From Zobellia barbeyronii (lineage in GTDB: Bacteria; Bacteroidota; Bacteroidia; Flavobacteriales; Flavobacteriaceae), in the NCBI RefSeq assembly GCF_018603515.1, contig NZ_JACATN010000003.1, forward strand, positions 620,001-684,000: a DNA stretch of 64,000 nt. Reading direction: 5' to 3'. The notes under the pieces were generated by a model. It was not told the DNA's origin. It saw nothing but the letters and a program-made list of their open reading frames with translations, and ran no database searches. Made by a program: the position numbers and the translations under genes. This document shows positions 1 through 7,948 of this stretch, in pieces; within the stretch, counting starts at the first letter, position 1, and every line of letters begins with the position of its first letter.

Positions 1-1300
1 TAATTACAACACCTACAAGAATTGCCGTAACAACACCAAACCAAAATCCTTGACCAACCAAAGCTGGAAATTGTCCTGCCAATTGCTCAAAAGACTGATT
101 TGCCTGGAACATGTTCCCTCCTCCAAAAGATGCTCCAATTGCCAAGACAGCAAAGAAACCCGCCAAGACTTTACCAAAGCCTTTCATGCCACGCTTCTCT
201 AGTCCGTATCTTAAATAATTCATTGGACCTCCAAAAACTCTTCCATCAGGTAATATGTCTCTGTATTTTACTCCTAATGTACATTCAACAAACTTGGAAG
301 ACATTCCTAACAAACCACATACAATCATCCAAAATGTAGCTCCCGCACCACCTAAAGAAACAGCAACTGCAACACCAGCAATATTACCAAGTCCTACTGT
401 TCCTGATACTGCTGTTGCCAACGCTTGAAAATGAGTTACCTGACCTGGCGCATCCGGATCATCATACTTTCCTCTTGCCAAATCAATAGAGTGTCCAAAA
501 CCTCTAATATTTATAAAGCCCATTCTGATAGTAAAGAAAGTAGCTCCCAGTACCAACCAAATAACAATAAACGGGATTGGCTTAGTAATAGGGTCTCCAT
601 TTGGGTGCACCATTACTAAAGGTTCATCATACTTAATTTCTGCTAAGTAATGCGCCCCTGACTCAATAACATGTTTTGCGTTTTCAGAATTGTAAATGAC
701 CTTGCCTTCACCTACCAAATATTTCAATTCTCCCGTAACGGTAGCAGTGACTGTTAAATCCTCCTCATCATTACTTGAAATTATAGCGATATTATCCCCT
801 TTTTTGACCTTACCTCCTTCAGGTTTCAGCCATTTTTTAAGAACGAATCTATTTTCAGTTTCATTAGTCCACCCAGGAGTACCTACTAACTTAACATCTG
901 CATAAACCACGGGATCATAAATACCTATAGCAGCAAAAGGATCCCAAAAAAGTATAGACCCCAATGCGCTTACCGCAGGCGTCATTGTACCATTAAAAAT
1001 TTCCGCTATTACTGTAGGCTCTATTTCAAATACTTTTGTCTCTGAATTGCCTGCAGCATCCGTAACCAATACATTATAAGGCACACCTTCTACAAGCCCA
1101 CTTGCTCTTTTAGAAGACAAAGCAGTTGATTGATTATTCCATTTATAAACATATGGAGGGGTTCCTCCTGTTACATTTAACTCAATGACACCATCGTTTA
1201 TTTGTGCTGAAGGGTTGTAAACTTTGCCTTTTACAACAAGTTCTTGAGAAAACGCTACTACACCAAGTAGTAGGAAAAACAATAAGGTAAATTTCTTCAT
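1..1300 (-). CDS. Alanine/glycine:cation symporter (AgcS family) with extracytoplasmic N-terminal domains, 3' end outside window
   Basis: Reading from the ATG at 1300, the first 433 codons are present and the rest lies beyond position 1. Residues 1-19 form a signal peptide ([19 protein letters not shown]). About 27-95 resembles a SprB-type beta-sandwich repeat ([10 protein letters not shown]). About 150-205 resembles a biotinyl/lipoyl domain ([11 protein letters not shown]) but has SNDEE where a modified lysine would sit, so it is probably unmodified. From about residue 240 the AgcS transporter begins ([41 protein letters not shown]). The family imports alanine or glycine with Na+ in the inner membrane. 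The transporter call is firm; the two N-terminal domain assignments are by eye and less certain. Confidence 0.88.
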   Translation of the reverse strand, partial: MKKFTLLFFLLLGVVAFSQELVVKGKVYNPSAQINDGVIELNVTGGTPPYVYKWNNQSTALSSKRASGLVEGVPYNVLVTDAAGNSETKVFEIEPTVIAEIFNGTMTPAVSALGSILFWDPFAAIGIYDPVVYADVKLVGTPGWTNETENRFVLKKWLKPEGGKVKKGDNIAIISSNDEEDLTVTATVTGELKYLVGEGKVIYNSENAKHVIESGAHYLAEIKYDEPLVMVHPNGDPITKPIPFIVIWLVLGATFFTIRMGFINIRGFGHSIDLARGKYDDPDAPGQVTHFQALATAVSGTVGLGNIAGVAVAVSLGGAGATFWMIVCGLLGMSSKFVECTLGVKYRDILPDGRVFGGPMNYLRYGLEKRGMKGFGKVLAGFFAVLAIGASFGGGNMFQANQSFEQLAGQFPALVGQGFWFGVVTAILVGVVI

Positions 1301-1409
1301 ATGTATTTTTGTCGGTTCAGTGCTCATCGATGGTTTTAACACAATTGCGGCAATATCATAAAAAATTGTAACACAATCAAATAATACTGTTCAATTAACT
1401 TAGGTGGTG

Positions 1410-2423
1410 TTAACTAATCTTAAACATTTCATTTAGTTTTCGTATTTGCTCCGGTCTACCTAAAACAATTACTTTACTCCTTGGCTGTAATTGTAAATCT
1501 GCCTCAGGGTTAATTATATAATTACCATCTGGCTCTATATAACCAATTATGGTACAGCCTGTTCGCCTTCTAAGATCCAAATCTCGCAAAGAATTACACT
1601 CAACTTGTTCTTTGAAATCTTCAATAGCAACCTCTTCTAAATTAGTCGTATGTTCGCCCTCTACGCCCAGCTTATCCATAAAAGTAATTAAATCCGGCAT
1701 CACAATTAATGAAGCCATATGGTCTCCACCAATTTTATCCGGCATAATTACTTTATCGGCACCGGCCAAAAGCAATTTTTTTTGTGAAGTCTGCAAAGAT
1801 GCCCTAGTAACTATAAAAAGGGCTTTGTTTAATTGTCGGGCAGATAACACTACAAAAAGATTGGTAGCGTCATCGGGAAGTGCTGTTATAAGATACCGAG
1901 CGCGATCAATACCTGCTGCTTGTAAAACTTCGTCTTCGTTAGCATCCCCTTCTACAAATAAAATGTCTTCATCATACTTTTCAATAACCTCTTTATCCCT
2001 TTCGATAATTACAAATGACTTGTTATAAGCTGTTAATCGCTTAACGGCCTGCATTCCATTTCTACCAAAACCACATACAATAACATGATCAGAAAGGTTT
2101 TCTATCTTATTTTTCACTTTTTTATTTTTTAATTCTTCTAGTGAATTTCTACTCAAAATATATTCGGTAATGACCGAGATAGCAAATGCAAAAATGAAGA
2201 TACTAAGTATAATGAGTACTACGGTGAACAATTTTTCTTGGGTATCCATTGGCCCAACTTCGGAAAAACCTACAGTGGTAACCGTAATAATGGTCATATA
2301 AAGCGCATCTATCCAAGTAAGGTCCGACAGGAAGCGGTATCCAAGTACACCAATTATTAGCACGCTTGACATTAACGTTAGCGCTATATTCATTCTAGAC
2401 TGAAAGAATTGTGTAATCTTCAT
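1410..2423 (-). CDS. Two-TM potassium channel with RCK (TrkA-N/TrkA-C) domains
   Basis: A 337-residue MthK-like K+ channel. TM1 spans about residues 12-31, a pore helix with selectivity filter TTVGF lies at 49-53, and TM2 at about 66-86. It is followed by an RCK-N Rossmann domain with the nucleotide-binding GFGRNG at 118-123, and an RCK-C domain that ends the protein. The filter is TVGF rather than the canonical TVGY, a common variant in prokaryotic K+ channels. The start codon overlaps the stop of the upstream PspC-like gene by four bases (ATGA), so the two are probably translationally coupled. Ligand and gating are not visible from sequence. Confidence 0.9.
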   Translation of the reverse strand: MKITQFFQSRMNIALTLMSSVLIIGVLGYRFLSDLTWIDALYMTIITVTTVGFSEVGPMDTQEKLFTVVLIILSIFIFAFAISVITEYILSRNSLEELKNKKVKNKIENLSDHVIVCGFGRNGMQAVKRLTAYNKSFVIIERDKEVIEKYDEDILFVEGDANEDEVLQAAGIDRARYLITALPDDATNLFVVLSARQLNKALFIVTRASLQTSQKKLLLAGADKVIMPDKIGGDHMASLIVMPDLITFMDKLGVEGEHTTNLEEVAIEDFKEQVECNSLRDLDLRRRTGCTIIGYIEPDGNYIINPEADLQLQPRSKVIVLGRPEQIRKLNEMFKIS

Positions 2424-2647
2424 AAATCAAAAACGGAAGTACGTTTTGTATACATCAGATCTTTTATTCCTAGCCAAAAAGCCAAAAACAAATAAAGTGC
2501 AAAACCAAAACCAAGGGTTACAAAAGTTAGATAGATAAACGAAGTACGGACTACTCTAGCCCTAATACCTAATCTTTCCGCAATTCTACGGCATACCTCA
2601 AAACCACGTTTCTGAAAATAATAAAGTAGTTTATAGAAAATATTCAT
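2420..2647 (-). CDS. Small PspC-domain-like membrane protein
   Basis: A 75-residue protein with a basic N-terminal half (RRIAERLGIRARVVR) followed by a hydrophobic stretch at about residues 36-60, the pattern of the PspC domain. PspC-type proteins are inner-membrane partners in envelope-stress responses; this is a minimal single-domain version. Its stop overlaps the start of the K+ channel gene downstream, so the two are likely made from one transcript. That points to a role in membrane potential or envelope stress, but this is inferred only from the pairing. Confidence 0.75.
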   Translation of the reverse strand: MNIFYKLLYYFQKRGFEVCRRIAERLGIRARVVRTSFIYLTFVTLGFGFALYLFLAFWLGIKDLMYTKRTSVFDL

Positions 2648-2701
2648 ATTAAATCTGGGTATTGACAGGACGTGCTATTAAAAGCATCATAATCAAGAAA
2701 T

Positions 2702-2709
2702 CAAATTTA
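2702..2709 (-). promoter_or_regulatory. Candidate -7 element for the PspC/K+ channel pair
   Basis: The plus strand reads CAAATTTA, which is TAAATTTG on the minus strand and matches TAnnTTTG, 54 bp before the PspC-like start codon. No well-spaced -33 TTG is obvious, so this is a weak call. Confidence 0.35.
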
Positions 2710-2715
2710 ACCATT

Positions 2716-3990
2716 TCAACGCAATAAACTAGTACCTACAGCACATTGCAAACATTTGTTTTGTGTACAGTACTCATTATACAATTGCAATAGAGCTTGA
2801 CTCTCTTGTGCATTGGCAATAACAAGACCGTGTGTATTAAAATTACGCACGACCGTATTCTCCTCTTTTTTGATTTCTGAGATAATATTCATAATACTCT
2901 CATTAACATCCCTACCCTGATATTTAGCGTAACAAAATTGCAACGGCAGAATAGCATTCATTATCAATAAATCAATGAACTTTGAGGTTAATTTTTTTGT
3001 ACTCTTTTTTGATTCTTTACCAAATGTATAGTGGTTGTTCCAATACTCACTAGCAGAAACTTCAAACAACGTATGCATTTCTTCTAAACTTTTTGCCGAA
3101 ACTACTTTTTGAAACAATGATGAATGTGTAGCGTATAAATTAGCCAATTGAGATAAGCGAATAGTAGGAAAATTAGGAGGTCTTAATTTGAAGAATTGTG
3201 GCCTCAGAACGCTTTCATCTTTCAAATCATATTTTTTCTTCTGGTAAGCGTACTCCTTCTTAAGTTGAATATAATGCTCATCCAAGACTTCCTCACCTTC
3301 TAATAAATGAGTCATCCCAAAGAACAAACTCTCCATCTGAAATAGATTCTCTTGCTGCTTTCTAAAAACAGAAAATTCAAGAGCAGAGCCCAAACTTAAA
3401 AAAGCAGCTCCGTTTATCTTAAGCCCAAAAGTCTTCAAAAGCAATGTGAACAAAACTTGCTCCCAGTCATTGTTAGATTTTTTCAAAAGCTCAAATACAA
3501 ATTCCGCTTTGGTCTCTAGTCTTTCAAAATAAAGTCGCTCTAACCAGTTTTTAACCAAGAAATCGTCAATATCTTTAATGTCTTTTTCACAATTAATAAA
3601 ACGTGTTTCATTTTTATCAAAAAGCTTTTGGTACGATTGCAAAAGCTGCATTGGAATATATTTGCGGAGTTCTAAAGTGGGTATACTACTGTTATCATTT
3701 CTAAAAACCTCGGCATCGTCCTCCCAAACTACATGTAGTATTACATTATTATAGTTCTCATCTTCTTCATGATGATGCGCGTACCAATCAGAAGATTTTA
3801 AATGCATCTCTACATTACCTGCCCAAACCTGATTATCAATATTTATTTTAGCATTAAAGAAATCAGGACCTGCCAATAGATTATGCGTACCAAAATCCAA
3901 AAGAGACAAATGCTCTCCTTGGGTCGTCACCAAGTCGGTAAGTTGTATTTTTTTATACTTCCAAATAAAATGAAGAAGGTCTTCACGCAT
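2716..3990 (-). CDS. DUF2851 family protein
   Basis: A conserved Bacteroidota protein of unknown function, 424 residues from the ATG at 3990. Recognised from MREDLLHFIWKYKK near the start, FGTHNLLAGPDFFNAKI and WAGNVEMH, which are characteristic of DUF2851. It ends with a Cys pair (CTQNKCLQC). The frame stays open to an ATG at 4038, but that extension would encode only a Lys-Asp run produced by a hexanucleotide repeat, so the inner ATG is preferred. It lies downstream of the rhodanese gene on the same strand and upstream of the PspC/channel pair. Confidence 0.85.
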   Translation of the reverse strand: MREDLLHFIWKYKKIQLTDLVTTQGEHLSLLDFGTHNLLAGPDFFNAKINIDNQVWAGNVEMHLKSSDWYAHHHEEDENYNNVILHVVWEDDAEVFRNDNSSIPTLELRKYIPMQLLQSYQKLFDKNETRFINCEKDIKDIDDFLVKNWLERLYFERLETKAEFVFELLKKSNNDWEQVLFTLLLKTFGLKINGAAFLSLGSALEFSVFRKQQENLFQMESLFFGMTHLLEGEEVLDEHYIQLKKEYAYQKKKYDLKDESVLRPQFFKLRPPNFPTIRLSQLANLYATHSSLFQKVVSAKSLEEMHTLFEVSASEYWNNHYTFGKESKKSTKKLTSKFIDLLIMNAILPLQFCYAKYQGRDVNESIMNIISEIKKEENTVVRNFNTHGLVIANAQESQALLQLYNEYCTQNKCLQCAVGTSLLR

Positions 3991-4003
3991 GGCACACTGT
4001 TTA

Positions 4004-4033
4004 TCTTTGTCTTTGTCTTTGTCTTTGTCTTTG
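4004..4033. repeat. Hexanucleotide tandem repeat (TCTTTG)x5 in the 5' region of the DUF2851 gene
   Basis: Five perfect copies of TCTTTG (CAAAGA on the coding strand) lie 14-43 bp upstream of the chosen start codon at 3990. Copy-number change would not alter a reading frame, but would move the promoter or leader relative to the start codon. Confidence 0.9.
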
Positions 4034-4081
4034 CACAATGTAGAGACAATAATTGTAAAAACTAAATTACAAGAAACAACA

Positions 4082-4121
4082 AGTCCCCAAAGACGCCTTT
4101 ACAAGGCAGCTATTGAGGACT
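4082..4121 (-). terminator. Possible structured terminator after the rhodanese gene
   Basis: A two-part hairpin: outer stem AGTCC (4082-4086) with GGACT (4117-4121), inner stem GCCTT (4095-4099) with AAGGC (4103-4107). It lies 32 bp beyond the rhodanese stop on the minus strand. There is no clean U-tract, so its role as a terminator is uncertain. Confidence 0.35.
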
Positions 4122-4153
4122 CTATTTCCTTAAGGTTTAAAAAGTAAAATTAA

Positions 4154-4465
4154 CTACTCCCCTTCTATTGCTCCATCCCAATTCATGAAACCACCTTCCA
4201 AATTATAGGTATTCTCAATACCTACGCTATTCATAATTGCACAGGCCTGACCGCTACGGTTACCACTACGGCAATACACATAATAATTTTTACTCTTATC
4301 AAGCTTTTCTATCTCGTTCAAGAAATCTTGTCCAAGGTAAAAATCTATATTAGTGGAATTAGGAATATAACCTTCTTCTATTTCTTGTGGAGTTCTAACA
4401 TCTAGGATAAGTGCATTGTCATCTTTTGCCAATTGCTCTTCCCACTCTTCTTGTGATAAATTCAT
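4154..4465 (-). CDS. Rhodanese-like sulfurtransferase domain protein
   Basis: A single-domain rhodanese of 103 residues from the ATG at 4465 (MNLSQEEWEEQL). An upstream ATG at 4498 would add only 11 unremarkable residues. The active-site loop CRSGNRS starts with Cys65, the persulfide-carrying cysteine, and LDVRTPQE is the usual first conserved box. There is no signal peptide, so it is likely cytoplasmic. Small proteins of this kind move sulfane sulfur between partners; the partner here is unknown. It is divergent from marR, 160 bp away. Confidence 0.9.
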   Translation of the reverse strand: MNLSQEEWEEQLAKDDNALILDVRTPQEIEEGYIPNSTNIDFYLGQDFLNEIEKLDKSKNYYVYCRSGNRSGQACAIMNSVGIENTYNLEGGFMNWDGAIEGE

Positions 4466-4595
4466 AACGTTATTTTTTATCGCTACCGCGGATATCAATT
4501 AAAATTCAAAATTACGGATTTTGACGCAAAGGCATTTCCTAAATATTTAACAAAAAATTACCGCTTCAATATTTCATCACATCAAACAATCAACA

Positions 4596-4612
4596 TACAT
4601 TTGTATATACAA
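4596..4612 (+). promoter_or_regulatory. marR promoter overlapped by a palindromic operator
   Basis: TACATTTG (4596-4603) matches the Bacteroidota -7 element TAnnTTTG. The perfect palindrome TTGTATATACAA (4601-4612) starts inside it and covers the expected transcription start. A related TTGTATTG follows at 4616-4623, just before the start codon. This is the layout expected for autorepression by the MarR protein encoded immediately downstream. Confidence 0.55.
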
Positions 4613-4625
4613 TAGTTGTATTGAC

Positions 4626-5075
4626 ATGAATGTTGAAGATATTTTAAAGACCGAAAAAGAAATTCCTTTAAAAAGCCGAACGCTAATTCACTTTTTATTG
4701 GTTAACAATACAATTACGGAAGCGTTAAGCGCTGCTCTAAAACCTTACGGTGTATCATTACAGCAGTTTAATGTTCTGCGTATATTAAGAGGACAAAACA
4801 AAAAGCCGGCAAGTTTAGCCACACTTAATGAGCGTATGGTTACTAAAATGAGTAATACCACCCGCTTGGTGGACAAACTATTGTTAAAAGGGTATGTAGA
4901 AAGAAAGGTTTGCCCTTCGAACCGACGAAAGGTTGAAATACGTATAACTAAAGAGGGACTTCTGATTTTAAAAAAAATGGATACCTCAATGTCAGAAGCT
5001 GAAGACAATGTTCTTCAAAATCTATCTGATCAAGAAATGGAACAACTGAACATATTGTTCAACAAATTTGAATAG
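4626..5075 (+). CDS. MarR family winged-helix transcriptional regulator
   Basis: 149 residues with the MarR fold: N-terminal dimerisation helices, then a winged helix-turn-helix at about residues 45-115 (PASLATLNERMVTKMSNTTR and the wing region RKVCPSNRRKVEIRIT). MarR proteins are dimeric repressors released by small ligands or by oxidation. The gene is followed by yceI after 35 bp and preceded by a palindrome overlapping the promoter, so it probably represses itself together with the YceI gene. One cysteine (in RKVCPSN) sits near the wing; I cannot tell whether it senses redox. Confidence 0.92.
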   Translation: MNVEDILKTEKEIPLKSRTLIHFLLVNNTITEALSAALKPYGVSLQQFNVLRILRGQNKKPASLATLNERMVTKMSNTTRLVDKLLLKGYVERKVCPSNRRKVEIRITKEGLLILKKMDTSMSEAEDNVLQNLSDQEMEQLNILFNKFE

Positions 5076-5110
5076 AAACACTAATTATTAATTAAATTTT
5101 ACAATCAATT

Positions 5111-5686
5111 ATGAAAAAAGGAGTATTTAGTTTAGCCCTAGCCTTGGTATTTGGAGTTGCAACTGCAACAGAGCCTGTGGCAGAAGAGAAAAAAGAAGTA
5201 AAAACAGAAACAAGTACAATTACTTGGAAAGCATATAAAGTAACTGGTTCACATACTGGTACTGTAAACATAAAGTCAGGTACTTTGGCTTTTGATGGTG
5301 ACAAGCTTACAGGCGGTGAATTTGCTGTAGATATGACTACTCTTGTAGCTACTGACCTTGAAGGCGAGTCTAAAGGAAAATTAGAAGGACATTTAAAATC
5401 TGAAGATTTCTTTTCTACTGAGAAGAACGCAGAAGCTACATTGGTTTTCACTAATGTTGAAGCTAAAGGTAAAAATGCTTACGAAGTTACTGGTGACCTA
5501 ACTATTAAAGGTATTACTAAACCTGTAACTTTTGATGTATCTATTTATGGTAGTAAAGCAACTGCTTCTGTAAAAGTAGACAGAACTGCTTATGACATTA
5601 AATATGCTTCAGGTAATTTCTTTGAAAACTTAGGTGACAAGACCATTTATGATGAGTTTGACCTAGTTGTTGATTTAGAATTCTAA
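5111..5686 (+). CDS. YceI family periplasmic lipid-binding protein
   Basis: 191 residues with an N-terminal signal peptide (MKKGVFSLALALVFGVATA) and a lipocalin-like YceI barrel: STITWKAYKVTGSHTGTV, GEFAVDMTTLVATDL, HLKSEDFF, VTGDLTIKGITKPV. YceI proteins bind isoprenoid-like or amphiphilic molecules in the periplasm. The gene is probably cotranscribed with marR 35 bp upstream and ends at a strong terminator. Its ligand is not predictable from sequence. Confidence 0.92.
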   Translation: MKKGVFSLALALVFGVATATEPVAEEKKEVKTETSTITWKAYKVTGSHTGTVNIKSGTLAFDGDKLTGGEFAVDMTTLVATDLEGESKGKLEGHLKSEDFFSTEKNAEATLVFTNVEAKGKNAYEVTGDLTIKGITKPVTFDVSIYGSKATASVKVDRTAYDIKYASGNFFENLGDKTIYDEFDLVVDLEF

Positions 5687-5710
5687 ATCATTTAAATATT
5701 AAAATAATTT

Positions 5711-5750
5711 AGCCCTGCTTTCCACATGATTGCAGGGCTTTATTTTTTCA
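5711..5750 (+). terminator. Intrinsic terminator after yceI
   Basis: Perfect 8-bp stem AGCCCTGC (5711-5718) with GCAGGGCT (5732-5739), followed by a T-rich tract. It closes the marR-yceI unit and insulates it from the trp promoter. Confidence 0.9.
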
Positions 5751-5760
5751 AACAATCGGT

Positions 5761-5790
5761 TTGTTGTTTTAAAAATGATTTCTATATTTG
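5761..5790 (+). promoter_or_regulatory. trp operon promoter
   Basis: A TTG at 5761-5763 (or 5764-5766) and TATATTTG at 5783-5790 fit the Bacteroidota -33/-7 consensus with 19 (or 16) bp spacing. The -7 element ends five bases before the leader-peptide ATG at 5796, so transcription should start at or next to that ATG. Confidence 0.75.
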
Positions 5791-5795
5791 AACCA

Positions 5796-5852
5796 ATGAA
5801 CAGAAATAACTCAAATACTTGGTGGTGGAACAACTCTCGACAGATATCGTGA
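5796..5852 (+). CDS. trpL: trp operon leader peptide (Trp-Trp-Trp attenuator peptide)
   Basis: An 18-codon reading frame encodes MNRNNSNTWWWNNSRQIS and stops at 5850-5852. Three consecutive TGG codons (5820-5828) in such a short peptide, directly before an intrinsic terminator and trpE, are the hallmark of ribosome-mediated transcription attenuation: ribosomes stall when charged tRNA-Trp is scarce and the terminator fails to form. The ATG lies only five bases after the -7 element, implying little or no 5' untranslated region. The peptide itself probably has no function beyond its translation. Confidence 0.85.
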   Translation: MNRNNSNTWWWNNSRQIS

Positions 5853-5910
5853 GCTGAGCATCATTGTAGTAAAACTATATAAAGGCTTGTCTTCACGACA
5901 AGCCTTTTGC
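5834..5910 (+). promoter_or_regulatory. trp attenuator RNA (leader hairpin plus terminator)
   Basis: The terminator is a perfect 10-bp stem AAAGGCTTGT (5881-5890) with ACAAGCCTTT (5898-5907), loop CTTCACG, then a short T run. An upstream hairpin pairs CTCTCGA (5834-5840) with TCGTGAG (5847-5853), with one T-T mismatch, and overlaps the leader stop codon. I could not find a strong antiterminator; a weak pairing of ACAACTC (5830-5836) with GGCTTGT (5884-5890) is possible. Confidence 0.7.
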
Positions 5911-5927
5911 ATTTGAATACTATCAAC

Positions 5928-7325
5928 ATGAAGTACAAATTAAAATCTTATCACAAAAAAATTCTAGCAGATACTATTACGCCGGTAAGCGTCTATCTAA
6001 AAATTAGAGACCGTTTTCCGAACAGTATTTTACTGGAAAGTAGCGACTACCATGCGACGGACAATAGTTTTTCTTATATCTGTTGCAACCCTATTGCATC
6101 TATAAAAATAGAGAACGAAACAATAGTTGAGCATTTTCCTGATCAGACTTCCAATGAAACGGAAATCTATTCAGATACAGACGTTGTAAAAGTCCTTCAT
6201 GATTTTAGCAAAAAGTTTGAAGCTGAGGAAAGCGATTTCAAATTCATAAACAACGGTATTTTTGGCTACATGGCCTATGATGCAGTGCGCTACTATGAAG
6301 ATGTCAAAATCAGCAAAAAAGACAATTCTGTTTCCATTCCTGACATCTATTATGCGGTTTACCAGAATATAATTGCCATAGACCACCAGAAAAACGAAGC
6401 TTATATTTTTGCACATTGCTTCAACACAGAAGAAAACACCACGGAAATTGCGCATATTTTAGATGTACGCACTTTTGCTTCCTATAAATTTTCTTTAGAT
6501 GGTGAAGCTACTTCTAATTTAGAAGATGAAGAATATAGAGAACATGTACGATTAGCTAAAAAGCACTGCCAACGTGGCGATGTTTTTCAATTGGTTCTAT
6601 CTCGCCGTTTTTCTCAAGGTTTTAAAGGAGATGAATTTAATGTATACCGAGCGCTACGTTCTGTAAACCCATCACCGTATTTATTTTACTTTGATTATGG
6701 CGATTTCAAAATTTTTGGTAGTTCTCCTGAAGCGCAGCTTATTGTAAAAGATGGTAATGCAGAAATTCATCCTATTGCCGGAACTTTTAAACGTACCGGA
6801 AATGATGAACAAGATGCCATCTTAGCCAAAGAACTTACAGAAGATGACAAAGAGAATAGCGAGCATGTTATGTTAGTTGACTTAGCTCGTAACGACTTAA
6901 GCCGAAACGGTAGTATGGTAGAGGTCACCAACTACAGGGAGGTGCAGTTCTTCTCTCATGTTATTCATTTGGTATCAAAAGTAATGGGCAAAAAGAAAAA
7001 GGATATTCCTACCATGAAAGTGGTGGCAGATACTTTTCCTGCAGGTACTTTAAGCGGTGCTCCAAAACACATGGCCATGCAGCTTATTGAAAAATATGAA
7101 AAGACCAGTCGTGGCTACTACGGTGGCGCCATTGGCTTTATGGATTTTGATGGCAACTTTAATCATGCCATCATGATACGTACTTTTTTAAGTAAAAATC
7201 ACCAACTGCATTACCAAGCAGGTGCAGGTATTGTTGCCGCATCTGACCCTGAAGACGAACTTCAAGAAACATATAATAAATTGGGCGCACTTACCAAAGC
7301 TTTGAAAATTGCTGAAACCATATAA
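5928..7325 (+). CDS. trpE: Anthranilate synthase component I
   Basis: Chorismate-binding large subunit of anthranilate synthase, 465 residues from the ATG at 5928. An in-frame ATG at 5907 lies inside the attenuator terminator and is unlikely to be used. The C-terminal chorismate domain shows NPSPYLFYFDYGDFKIFGSSPE, IAGTFKRTG, LVDLARNDLSR and FPAGTLSGAPK. It makes anthranilate from chorismate with ammonia from TrpG, encoded 2 bp downstream. It is the first structural gene of the trp operon and is regulated by the upstream attenuator. Allosteric inhibition by tryptophan is usual for the family but was not judged here. Confidence 0.97.
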   Translation: MKYKLKSYHKKILADTITPVSVYLKIRDRFPNSILLESSDYHATDNSFSYICCNPIASIKIENETIVEHFPDQTSNETEIYSDTDVVKVLHDFSKKFEAEESDFKFINNGIFGYMAYDAVRYYEDVKISKKDNSVSIPDIYYAVYQNIIAIDHQKNEAYIFAHCFNTEENTTEIAHILDVRTFASYKFSLDGEATSNLEDEEYREHVRLAKKHCQRGDVFQLVLSRRFSQGFKGDEFNVYRALRSVNPSPYLFYFDYGDFKIFGSSPEAQLIVKDGNAEIHPIAGTFKRTGNDEQDAILAKELTEDDKENSEHVMLVDLARNDLSRNGSMVEVTNYREVQFFSHVIHLVSKVMGKKKKDIPTMKVVADTFPAGTLSGAPKHMAMQLIEKYEKTSRGYYGGAIGFMDFDGNFNHAIMIRTFLSKNHQLHYQAGAGIVAASDPEDELQETYNKLGALTKALKIAETI

Positions 7326-7327
7326 CC

Positions 7328-7891
7328 ATGAAGAAGATTTTAGTAATAGACAACTACGATAGCTTTACTTATAATTTGGTTCATTATTTAGAGGACTTAG
7401 ATTGTGAGGTTATTGTAAAACGTAACGACCAATTAACCTTGGAAGAGGTGGATTCTTTTGATAAGATTGTTCTTTCGCCAGGTCCTGGCATCCCAGATGA
7501 AGCAGGACTGCTAAAAGAAATCATAGCTAAATACGCCCCTACAAAAAGTATTTTTGGAGTTTGTTTAGGACAACAGGCCATATGTGAAGTTTTTGGAGGT
7601 TCGCTTATCAATCTAGAAGAAGTTTATCACGGTATTGCTACCGAAATAACGATAACTAAAGACGACCCAAATTTTGAAGGTTTACCTAAAAAATTACTTG
7701 TTGGCCGCTATCATTCTTGGGTCGTAGACCCAAATCTACCGGAAAGCTTAGAAGCCACTTCAGTAGATGAAAACGGTCAGATTATGTCGCTTCGTCATAA
7801 AGTATATGATGTTTCTGCAGTGCAATTTCATCCGGAATCGGTTTTGACTCCTGAAGGCAAAAAAATTCTTGCCAACTGGGTAAAAAACTAA
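7328..7891 (+). CDS. trpG: Anthranilate synthase component II (glutamine amidotransferase)
   Basis: A class I glutamine amidotransferase of 187 residues that hydrolyses glutamine and passes ammonia to TrpE. The catalytic triad is visible: Cys79 in GVCLGQQ, and His168 and Glu170 in FHPES. The oxyanion loop SPGPGIP lies at about 50-56. It is a separate polypeptide, not fused to TrpD as in enteric bacteria. The start is 2 bp after the trpE stop, indicating tight coupling for a 1:1 complex. In some bacteria such a subunit also serves para-aminobenzoate synthase. Confidence 0.97.
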   Translation: MKKILVIDNYDSFTYNLVHYLEDLDCEVIVKRNDQLTLEEVDSFDKIVLSPGPGIPDEAGLLKEIIAKYAPTKSIFGVCLGQQAICEVFGGSLINLEEVYHGIATEITITKDDPNFEGLPKKLLVGRYHSWVVDPNLPESLEATSVDENGQIMSLRHKVYDVSAVQFHPESVLTPEGKKILANWVKN

Positions 7892-7948
7892 ATTAAGAAA
7901 TCGCACAAAATACACTAAGTAGTATCCCATAGTAGTAAGAACAGTATC

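Noticed and set aside
100-905. Three short plus-strand frames inside the symporter gene
   Set aside because: They are antisense to a well-supported transporter and have no signal or family match.
1549-2028. A 159-codon plus-strand frame opposite the K+ channel
   Set aside because: Antisense shadow of a channel with full RCK domains.
3883-4065. A plus-strand frame with Phe-Val repeats next to the DUF2851 gene
   Set aside because: The repeats come from the TCTTTG hexanucleotide in the other strand; no sign of a real gene.
5881-5910. Start of trpE at the ATG at 5907
   Set aside because: It lies inside the attenuator terminator; the family's N-terminus starts at 5928.
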